In this document: in pieces, positions 57,068 to 64,000 of the stretch
How the letters are laid out: each line of letters starts with the position of its first letter
Numbering within the stretch: position 1 is the stretch's first letter
Assembly (NCBI GenBank): GCA_044223665.1
Contig: JBGALT010000009.1
Coordinates: 1-64,000 of the forward strand
Length of the DNA: 64,000 nucleotides
From: JBBSAT01 sp044223665
Lineage (GTDB): Bacteria; Myxococcota_A; Polyangia; Polyangiales; Sandaracinaceae
Reading direction: 5' to 3'
Position numbers and translations under genes: made by a program
The notes under the pieces: model-generated
The model's database searches: none
What the model saw: only the letters and a program-made list of their open reading frames with translations
What the model was told of the DNA's origin: nothing

Positions 57068-58632
57068 CGCTGTTCCTCTCCGGCCCGATGGGCGCGGGGA
57101 AGTCGACGCTGCTGGGCGCGCTCGGTGCCCGCCTCGGGGGCGAGGGGATCGATCTCGACCGGGCGATCGAGGCCCGCGAAGGGGCGAGCATCGCCGCGAT
57201 CTTCCGTGCACGCGGGGAGAGCGCGTTCCGGTCCGTCGAGCGCGAGGTGCTGGCGGAGGTCCTCGCGAAGGAGCCCGTGGCGGTCGCGCTGGGCGGCGGC
57301 ACCGTGACCGATCGCGCGACGCGACACGCGCTGCTCGCGCGCGGCACGCTGATCACGCTCACGGCGCCGGCCGACGTGCTCGCCGCGCGTGTGGGGAGCG
57401 GCGAGACGCGCCCCCTCCTCGCGGGAGCGGAGCCGGCCGAGGCAGTGCTCGCGCGGCTCGTCGCCGACCGGCGCGACGCGTACGCCGAGGCGCACGACAC
57501 GATCGACACCGCGCACTTCAGCCTCGATGCGAGCGTCGCGCGCATCCTCGCCGCCCACGCCCGCGGTGCGCTGCTCATGCCGCTCGGAGCCCGGAGCTAT
57601 CGGATCCACGTCGGCGCCGGCCTCTCCGACCGCATCCTCGACGAGCTGGCGCGCGCGCCCGCGACGGGCGCGACGCTCGTCGTGAGCGACACGAGCACGC
57701 GTCCGTATGGCGCCGCCGTGCGCGCGCTCGCGGAACGAGCGGGGCGCGCCAGCGCCGAGCTCGTCCTGCCGGCAGGGGAGAGCCACAAGACGCTCGGCTC
57801 GGTCGAGGCGCTCTGGGACGCCGCGCTCGAGGCACGCCTCGATCGACGGGCGCTCTTGCTCGCGGTGGGCGGAGGCGTGGTCGGCGATCTCGCGGGCTTC
57901 GCGGCGGCCACGCTGCTGAGGGGGGTCGCCTACGCGCAGGTGCCGACGTCGCTGCTCGCGATGGTCGACGCGTCCGTCGGCGGCAAGACGGGCTTCGACC
58001 GGCCGCAGGGCAAGAACCTCGTCGGCGCCTTTCACCAGCCCGCGTTCGTCGTCGCCGACCTCGACACCCTCGCCACGCTCGCGCGACGCGAGCTCGCCTC
58101 CGGCCTCGCCGAGGTGGTCAAGGCCGCGTGGCTCACCGGCGAGGCGGACGTGAGAGCCCTCGAGGACGATGCGACGCGCCTGGCCTCGGCCGACACCGAG
58201 GCCCTCGCACGGGCCGCGCGCGCGGCGATTCGCACCAAGATCGCGATCGTGGCCCAGGACGAGGCCGAGACGGGTGTCCGCATGCACCTCAACCTCGGGC
58301 ACACCCTCGGGCATGCGATCGAGGCGGCCTCCGGGTACACGCGAGCGCACGGCGAGTGCGTGGCCCTCGGGATGATCGGCGCGCTGCGGATCGGCGTCGC
58401 GCTCGGGGACGCCCGTCGCGAGCACGTGCAGCGCGTCACGGAGCTGCTCGTGCGGCTCGGGCTGCCGGTGGAGCTCGATCGGCTCCTCGACGACGCGCTC
58501 GCGACGTATCTGGCGGCCGACAAGAAGGGCGAGGCCGGCCGGGTGCGCTTCGTCGTCCCGGGAGCGCCCGGGCACACGCGCGTACAAAGCATGCCGATCC
58601 CCGAGATCCTCGCACTGGCACGCAGACAGTGA
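57064..58632 (+). CDS. aroKB: Bifunctional shikimate kinase / 3-dehydroquinate synthase
   Basis: A 522-residue fusion. Residues 1-~165 are shikimate kinase: P-loop LSGPMGAGKSTLLGALG, shikimate-binding 'FRSVEREVL' and 'VALGGGTVTD', and the lid Arg in GETRPLL. Residues ~172-522 are 3-dehydroquinate synthase: NAD-binding VGGGVVGDLAGFAAAT, PTSLLAMVDASVGGKTGFD, metal ligands in LASGLAEVVKAAW, NLGHTLGHAIEA and HGECVALGM. They catalyse steps 5 and 2 of the shikimate pathway. Such AroK-AroB fusions are known in a few bacteria (for example Thermotoga). Coupling to the FHA-AAA gene by a 4-bp overlap suggests joint expression. Confidence 0.95.
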   Translation: MTLFLSGPMGAGKSTLLGALGARLGGEGIDLDRAIEAREGASIAAIFRARGESAFRSVEREVLAEVLAKEPVAVALGGGTVTDRATRHALLARGTLITLTAPADVLAARVGSGETRPLLAGAEPAEAVLARLVADRRDAYAEAHDTIDTAHFSLDASVARILAAHARGALLMPLGARSYRIHVGAGLSDRILDELARAPATGATLVVSDTSTRPYGAAVRALAERAGRASAELVLPAGESHKTLGSVEALWDAALEARLDRRALLLAVGGGVVGDLAGFAAATLLRGVAYAQVPTSLLAMVDASVGGKTGFDRPQGKNLVGAFHQPAFVVADLDTLATLARRELASGLAEVVKAAWLTGEADVRALEDDATRLASADTEALARAARAAIRTKIAIVAQDEAETGVRMHLNLGHTLGHAIEAASGYTRAHGECVALGMIGALRIGVALGDARREHVQRVTELLVRLGLPVELDRLLDDALATYLAADKKGEAGRVRFVVPGAPGHTRVQSMPIPEILALARRQ

Positions 58633-58717
58633 CGGCGCCTCGCCTCGGCGAGAATTTGGCGCCGGAGCGCGAGGCCTCTACGCTTGGGTCTGGCGCTTCG
58701 TGCGCCCGCGGAGGCTC

Positions 58718-59386
58718 ATGCGTTCCACGAACTCCTCGATCGTCGCGACGGCACTCTTGGCCCTCGGGCTGGGCTGCGCACCGTCGAACCCCGGCATGGT
58801 GGCCGAAGGCGTTCTCACGCACGACTCGTCGTGCCTCTACACGCCCACCGGCGCCTTCCTCCTCGAGGGAACGCTCGACGTCGCCACGCCGGCCGAGCGC
58901 CTCGGCGGGATCACCTACTTCGCCACGTTCCGCGTGGGCAACCAGCTCATCAACAACGGCAACCGCATCTACCCGTTGATGGCCGACCCGAACCGCATCG
59001 TGTTCACGCACGTCGAAGTGACGCTGCTCGACCTCAACGAGACCGTGATCGTGGGCCCGTACCTCGTGCCCGCGACGGGCGCCGTCGGCTCGACGTCCAG
59101 CATGGATCCGACCATCGGGCTCGCCGCGGCGACGATCATCCCCGACAACATCGGTCAGTCGCTGGCGGGCTTCGCCGACGGCTCGGTCGTCGTCGCGCGG
59201 TGCCGCGTCATGGGCACCACGGCCGGCGGCTCGGATCTGATCAGCGGGCCCGTCAGCTTCCCGATCACGCTCTGCAACGGCTGCCTCTTCCAGTGCGGGG
59301 TGGACGACATGGGCAACCCCATCTCCGCGCTCACGTGCACGCCTGGCCAGGACGGCATCTCGTTCGTCCCGAGCCTCTGCCCCTGA
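58718..59386 (+). CDS. Lipoprotein, unknown function
   Basis: A 222-residue protein. GGAGG precedes the ATG at 58718, giving a lipoprotein signal with lipobox GLGC. The mature domain is beta-rich and contains four C-terminal cysteines (CNGCLFQCGVDD, LTCTPGQDG). No recognisable enzyme motif or family. Located after AroKB on the same strand; probable surface protein. Confidence 0.75.
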   Translation: MRSTNSSIVATALLALGLGCAPSNPGMVAEGVLTHDSSCLYTPTGAFLLEGTLDVATPAERLGGITYFATFRVGNQLINNGNRIYPLMADPNRIVFTHVEVTLLDLNETVIVGPYLVPATGAVGSTSSMDPTIGLAAATIIPDNIGQSLAGFADGSVVVARCRVMGTTAGGSDLISGPVSFPITLCNGCLFQCGVDDMGNPISALTCTPGQDGISFVPSLCP

Positions 59387-59471
59387 TCGATTCGCGTCGC
59401 ATCACGCTTCGCTCGAGAGAGCGTCCGGCTCGGCCGGGCGCTCTTTCGCTTTCCATCGCGAGCCCGCGCGA

Positions 59472-62400
59472 TCAGCGCAAGACGCGCACGGCGTCGACGA
59501 GCGCGTCGCCGAAGGCGAAGCGCACGAGGTCGGCCGCCGGCCCGTGGGTCCGCGCGAGCGTGAGGCAGGGCTGCCCGTCCGAGAGCGTGACCCGCGGCTC
59601 GGACACCAGCGCGAGCCCGCGGAGCGCCGCCCCGACGTCGCCCGCGAGCAAGAGGCCCGCGCGCGCCGCACCGCCCTCGATGGACGCGCGCACCGACGGG
59701 TAGTCGAGCGTGTCCCAGGCGTTGGCGAGCAGCTCGCGGACGTCGCGCTGCCGCGCCGGCGAGAGCATCCGCCACAGCTCGCTCGCGAGCGCCGCCGCCT
59801 CGCGCGAGACGCGGGTGCCGTCGGCCGGGCCGAACGCCGCGCGGATCGCCGCCAGCAGCGTGGCCCCCTCCGCCGGCGGCAGGCTCGCCACCAGCACGTT
59901 CTCCGGGCGAGCGAGGGTCAGGCCGCGCCCGATCACGAAGCGCAGCTCGCGCTCGTTGCGGGGCAGATCCATGCCGATCACCAGCGCCGGCGGCTGCGTG
60001 CGCACGAGCTCGGTCACGATCGACTGCCGCGAGACGAAGAGGTGGGGCTCTTCCCATCCGAACAGCTCGATGGCCGCGAGCAACGCCCGCGCGACGGGCG
60101 AAGCCCCGCGCGAGCCGACACGGTCGGTGCCGACCACGCCGAGCTGCGCGAGCTGCATCCGGAACAGTGGCTGGCAGCTCTCGTAGACGCGGCGCAGCAC
60201 CCCGAGCACGGGCGCGTGCGCGGGGTGGACGAGCTCCGCCGCCAGGGCGCCGCGCGCCGCTTGGGGCGAGACGTCCCACCCGCCGATCGCGCGCTGCCCC
60301 GTCGCGACGGCGCCGAGCGCCAAGAGACGCTCGCCGTCGCGCCCCGACGCCTCGGCTTCCCGCGCGAGGCGCTCGGCGATGTCCGGCCGCCCCGGATCGA
60401 GGACCAGGGCCGAGCGCAAGAGCGCGCAGGCCGCCTCGGACTCGAGCGCGCGGCTCGCGGCGCCGGCGCGCTCGAGGATGAGGTCGATCTCGGTCTTGGT
60501 CGGCTCGACCTCGGGCAGCGCGATCGGGCTGCGCTGCGGCGGAGGGGAGCTCATGGGCCGGTAGAGATCGAGCAGCGACACGCGCTGCGAGGGCTCTTCG
60601 GTGCCCGCGTCGGCGTCGGCCTCGTCCACCGGCACGAAGCGCGCCCCGCTCGAGGACGGCGCAGCGACCGCGGCCGCGGGCACGGCGCTCGGCGCAGCGA
60701 CCGCCGGCGTCGGCGCGGAGGGAGGAGGCGGCGCGCTCGCACGCGGAGTGCTGGTCCCCGAGGCGCGTCGCGCGGAGGTCACGACGTCCGAGCCCCCGGC
60801 CCGCGCGGGCGGGCGCACGCTCGCCGGAGCGGAGGACGCCTGGGCTGCCGCCGCCAGTCGCGCCGCGAGCGCCTTGCCGTCTTCGCTCTCGGGATGGAGA
60901 CCGAGCGCCTCGGTGACGAGCGTTCGCGCGTCGCCGGGCTTGGTGCGCTCGAGCCAGGTGCCCAGCTCCACGAGCGCCCCCGCGAGCGCCATCTCGTCGG
61001 GGTCGTCGGCGCGCTGCGCGGCGATCGCCTCGCGCGCCACCGCCTCCGCCTGCGCGAGATCCCCGCGCGCGCGATGGACGCGCGCGAGCTTGCGCAGCAG
61101 CCGCCCCTTCTCCTCGCCGGTCCACGCCTCGTCGGCGCGCGCGCGCAGCACCTCGAAGATGCCCGCGAAGGCCGACGCGCCGCGCTCGGCGTCGACCTCT
61201 TCGGTCGCCGTGGCAGCGCGCGCGAGGTCGTCCTCCACGTCGGCGCTGAACGACTCCTTCCACGACGCGAACAGCACGTCGAAGGCGCGCTCCGGCCGCG
61301 CCATCTCCTCGAGCATCACGCGCGCCGCGCGCCGCACCAGGCGCTCGCTCAAGACCGGATGCGGCGCCGCACGCGAGAGCGCCATGAGGCCCTGCGTCAG
61401 CGACTCGAGGTCGCCGAGCTCGCGCGCCAGTCGCTCGACCGCGCTCGCGATCGCGCCCGTCGAGGACGCGTGCTCGCACGCCTCGACATACGCCGCGAGC
61501 GCGGCGCGCCCCGAGCCGGCCTTCTCGAGCCAGCGCGCGCGCCGGTAGCGCAGCGCGCGGCGGCCGCTCTCGCCCATCGCACCGTCGATCAGCGCGCCGT
61601 AGACGCGCTCGGCGAGCGCGACGTCGCGCCGGTCCAGCGTGAGCTGCTCGAACATCAAGAGCAGCCGGCCACGGAGCGCGTGGCGCCGCGCGAGCTCGGC
61701 CTGCAGCACGGCCAGCGCCCGATCGCGATCGCGGAGCTCCCGGAGCGCGATGTCGACCGCTCGCTCCACCAGCTTGTGCGCGCCCATGCGATCGGGCGCG
61801 GCCTGCGTCTCGAGCAGGTCGATCGCACGCGCGCCGCGGCCGAGCGAGACCAGCCCCAGCGCCACCGTCGTGATGCGCTCGAGCCACTGCGGGTCCGACT
61901 CTTCGGCCTCGGGCGGCTCGATGGCGGCCGCGAGGAATTCCTCGGCGCGCCGCTCGTCGCGCACCACCTCGAGGTTTGCCTTGGCGAGCGAGAGCATTCC
62001 GATCGCGCGCTCCACGGCGCTCGCGCCCTCGTCGGTCCGCAGCGCCAGCGCGGCGAGCATCTGCTCGTGGTTGCCGGCCTCGGCGTGGATCGCGGCGAGC
62101 CGATCGACGGAGGCGCCGTCGCGCGGCTGGACCGCGAGCAGGCGCAGGAGCGCGCGCATCTCGCTCGGCGTGTCCCCACCCTTGTGGTGGTGCTCGGCGA
62201 GCTGGCCGAGCAGCACGACGCGCTCCTCTCGCGACGCGACGGCGAGGCTCAGCTCGCGCGCGTCCCGGACCCGCTTCGGGTTGCCGGTGCGCTCGGCGAG
62301 CTCGCGCGCGAGCGTCGCCAGGCGCGGGCCCGCCGCGCCGAGGCGCGTGGCTGCGCGCAGGGCGAGCTCGGAACTGCGCTCGAGCCGGTCGCCGACGGCG

Positions 62401-64000
62401 ATCCGCTCGAGCACGCGGGCGGCCACCGGCTCGACCTCGAGCCCGAGGCGCTGGCTCTCGAGCAGCGCCACGATGCCGGCCTCGAGATAGTCGTCGATCC
62501 CGCGCGATGCGCTCTCCTCGAGCGCGACGGCGAGCGGCGCCGGCGAGCAGGGCGCGAGGGCCGCCCAGCGCACCGTGGCCGCGAGCGCATCGGCGTCGGC
62601 CGCGGCCGCGCGGCAGGCGAGCGCGTGCCCTTCGGCCGTCTCACCGAGCAGGCTCCGGATCACGGCCACCGCCGGCGCGCTCGGCGTGCGCGCGCTCGCG
62701 AGCCCGAGGAGCACGAGCGCGGCGCGCGGCTCGTTCGGGTCGGCAGCCAGCGCACGCTCGGCGAGCTCCGAGGCGTGGACCGGATCGGAAGCGCGCACGA
62801 CGTCGACGAGCTCGAGCGCGACGCGACACTCCTCCGCCGTCGTGGTCGCGTAGGCGAGGCGCTCGGCGAGGGCGTGCCCGATCCGATCGGGATCGCGTGA
62901 GGCCCGCGCCGCCCTGACCAGGCGGACCCGCGCCTCTTCGCTGCCGGGCTCGATCTTCAGCGCCGTGGCCCATGCCCCGGCCGCCGCCGCGGGGCCCTGG
63001 GCGGCCCGGGCTCGCTCCCGCGCGACCCGCGCCGCGCCGTCTCCCGTCGTCGGGGCGGAGGCCAAGATGCGCTCGACCGCCGCATCGTCGGCCGAGAGGC
63101 GCGCGAGCGCGGCACCGGCGAGCGCGGCGCGGGCATCGCGCGTGGCCACCTGCGCCAGCATCGCGATCACCCCCGAGCGCGCCTCCGGCAGGCGGCGCCC
63201 GTGCCCCACGGCGTCGAAGATCGCGCCCGGAGGAACCGTTCCGCCGCGCCCGAGCTCGCCGAGCGCACGCATCACGCGCTTCTCTTCTTCGGCGATCTCG
63301 GCCTCGACGGTGGTCGGCGCCGCCAGGCCCTTCGTCGACATCGCCCACGCGAGCCGGCCCGGCTGCTTGGTTCCCGCGCGCCGGGTGAGCTCGTCGAGCA
63401 GCGCGTTCCGGGTCTCGCGCGTGCGCGCGCGGCGCGCCGCTTCCTCGAGCCCGTCGAACGCCTCCGGGTCGCCCTGCTCCGCCATGCGCGAGAGCTCGCT
63501 CGCGGCCCGCCCCGAGCTCTCGGCGGCCATGCGCACCAGCACGGCGATGCCCGTCGCGCGGGCCTCGTCCGACTCGATCGCGAGCCAAGCGCGCGCCGCA
63601 CGCAGTCCCCATTCCTCGGCCTCGCTGCCGGCCGACTCGGCGATGGCCTCGAGCACCAGCGCTCGCTCGACCAGGCGCCCGGCCTGCTCGAGATCGGCGT
63701 CGAGCGGCTCGTAGAGCAGGTCGAACTCCGGCTCCTCCGCGAACGCCGCGAGGAGCAGATCCGCCGCCAGCGAGGGCCGGCCCGCCAGCTCGGCGCGCTC
63801 GGCCGTCGAGAGGAGCCCGCGGCGCCGTGCGTCGGCATCGGGGAAGCTCAGGGCGGCGCGCGCCCGCACGGCGAGGGCGGCGTCGGTGAAGCCCAGCTCG
63901 GTGAGCGAGGTCGCGAACGCGTCGGCAATCCGCTCGCCCGGCGCGAGGAAGTAGGCCGACCCGAGGAGCGCGTGCGCGAGCGTGGGATCCGTGGCCCGCG
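59472..64000 (-). CDS. Giant TPR-like repeat protein (5' end outside window)
   Basis: The frame is open to the window edge, so the N-terminus is missing; at least 1,509 residues are present. The first ~1,030 residues are regular Ala/Arg/Glu/Leu helices in TPR-like pairs (AERALAADPNEPRAALVLLGLA, SALVLDPGRPDIAERLAREAE). A Pro/Ala/Ser linker (about 1040-1120) contains RASAPPPPSAPTPAVAAP. The C-terminal ~330 residues form a separate folded domain (LFGWEEPHLFVSRQSIVTEL, VIGRGLTLARPENVLVASLP) that I do not recognise. No signal peptide is visible in the part seen. Likely a scaffold or motility-associated cytoplasmic protein; this is inference. Confidence 0.85.
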   Translation of the reverse strand, partial: RATDPTLAHALLGSAYFLAPGERIADAFATSLTELGFTDAALAVRARAALSFPDADARRRGLLSTAERAELAGRPSLAADLLLAAFAEEPEFDLLYEPLDADLEQAGRLVERALVLEAIAESAGSEAEEWGLRAARAWLAIESDEARATGIAVLVRMAAESSGRAASELSRMAEQGDPEAFDGLEEAARRARTRETRNALLDELTRRAGTKQPGRLAWAMSTKGLAAPTTVEAEIAEEEKRVMRALGELGRGGTVPPGAIFDAVGHGRRLPEARSGVIAMLAQVATRDARAALAGAALARLSADDAAVERILASAPTTGDGAARVARERARAAQGPAAAAGAWATALKIEPGSEEARVRLVRAARASRDPDRIGHALAERLAYATTTAEECRVALELVDVVRASDPVHASELAERALAADPNEPRAALVLLGLASARTPSAPAVAVIRSLLGETAEGHALACRAAAADADALAATVRWAALAPCSPAPLAVALEESASRGIDDYLEAGIVALLESQRLGLEVEPVAARVLERIAVGDRLERSSELALRAATRLGAAGPRLATLARELAERTGNPKRVRDARELSLAVASREERVVLLGQLAEHHHKGGDTPSEMRALLRLLAVQPRDGASVDRLAAIHAEAGNHEQMLAALALRTDEGASAVERAIGMLSLAKANLEVVRDERRAEEFLAAAIEPPEAEESDPQWLERITTVALGLVSLGRGARAIDLLETQAAPDRMGAHKLVERAVDIALRELRDRDRALAVLQAELARRHALRGRLLLMFEQLTLDRRDVALAERVYGALIDGAMGESGRRALRYRRARWLEKAGSGRAALAAYVEACEHASSTGAIASAVERLARELGDLESLTQGLMALSRAAPHPVLSERLVRRAARVMLEEMARPERAFDVLFASWKESFSADVEDDLARAATATEEVDAERGASAFAGIFEVLRARADEAWTGEEKGRLLRKLARVHRARGDLAQAEAVAREAIAAQRADDPDEMALAGALVELGTWLERTKPGDARTLVTEALGLHPESEDGKALAARLAAAAQASSAPASVRPPARAGGSDVVTSARRASGTSTPRASAPPPPSAPTPAVAAPSAVPAAAVAAPSSSGARFVPVDEADADAGTEEPSQRVSLLDLYRPMSSPPPQRSPIALPEVEPTKTEIDLILERAGAASRALESEAACALLRSALVLDPGRPDIAERLAREAEASGRDGERLLALGAVATGQRAIGGWDVSPQAARGALAAELVHPAHAPVLGVLRRVYESCQPLFRMQLAQLGVVGTDRVGSRGASPVARALLAAIELFGWEEPHLFVSRQSIVTELVRTQPPALVIGMDLPRNERELRFVIGRGLTLARPENVLVASLPPAEGATLLAAIRAAFGPADGTRVSREAAALASELWRMLSPARQRDVRELLANAWDTLDYPSVRASIEGGAARAGLLLAGDVGAALRGLALVSEPRVTLSDGQPCLTLARTHGPAADLVRFAFGDALVDAVRVLR

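Noticed and set aside
53761..58632. One open frame of 1,623 codons spanning three genes
   Set aside because: Its middle part is Arg/Pro/Ala-rich shadow sequence; the real products are in other frames until AroKB. The length is due to high GC and lack of stops.

Overview
The window is GC-rich (roughly 70 % by eye), densely coded DNA. Its gene content points to a myxobacterium (Myxococcota, probably Polyangia and possibly near Sandaracinaceae). The pointers are a PknB-type kinase with a long Ala/Pro linker, several NtrC/FHA-type AAA regulators, a multi-receiver hybrid kinase, many lipoproteins with Asp/Gly/Ala-rich stalks or Cys-rich repeats, MopE-type metal-binding repeats and a very large repeat protein. 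The genus is inference; no rRNA or other strong taxonomic marker is present.

Layout. 1-3603: the 3' part of a CusA/CzcA-type metal efflux pump, overlapping its TolC-like outer-membrane partner. 3642-7646 (minus): an operon of membrane-anchored Ser/Thr kinase, M14 zinc carboxypeptidase and an alpha/beta hydrolase broken by a 16-bp tandem duplication. 8099-11823: a GIDE-like membrane protein, then an STAND-type ATPase regulator carrying two frameshifts. 11926-17805 (minus): benzoyl-CoA epoxidase BoxB without its usual partners, a small membrane protein, ProS, a lipoprotein and an outer-membrane protein. 17961-26604 (minus): a nine-gene MoxR cluster (membrane protein, DUF4129, DUF4350, MoxR, DUF58, small lipoprotein, SpoIIM, RDD, Uma2), with a 45-N gap inside the RDD gene. 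26718-30231 (plus): small membrane protein, DEAD-box helicase, purC and purS as one transcription unit. 30258-36037: Cys-rich lipoprotein, SirB1-like protein, PEP carboxykinase, LD-carboxypeptidase and a DedA protein. 36098-46135: signalling and stress genes (hybrid kinase, response regulator, degenerate NtrC-like regulator, Pcm, two universal-stress proteins, hypotheticals). 46140-52188: tRNA-Thr(CGT), membrane and outer-membrane proteins, an NtrC-type response regulator and a MopE-like lipoprotein. 52336-64000: an AraC regulator, a GFA-fold gene interrupted by a small fold-back element, a frameshifted glycosidase-like lipoprotein, an FHA/AAA regulator overlapping an AroK-AroB fusion, a lipoprotein, and the C-terminal part of a giant TPR-like protein.

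How parts work together. The MoxR/DUF58/DUF4350/DUF4129 block is a conserved chaperone-like membrane module. purC and purS share the purine pathway. AroKB joins two shikimate-pathway steps in one chain and is translationally coupled to an FHA-AAA regulator. The efflux pump and its outer-membrane channel form one export unit whose adaptor should lie upstream of the window.

Most unusual signals: (i) a 156-158 bp fold-back repeat with hairpin ends, present twice in inverted orientation, one copy inserted in a GFA gene; (ii) two perfect 18-bp palindromes 32 bp apart in the divergent promoter between a hybrid kinase and a response regulator; (iii) two tandem copies of a ~175-bp hairpin repeat abutting the pckA stop codon, with a 27-bp relative at another gene's stop; (iv) four genes broken by small indels, which with the N gap may reflect assembly quality rather than gene decay; (v) AAA regulators of sigma54 type that have lost the GAFTGA loop.
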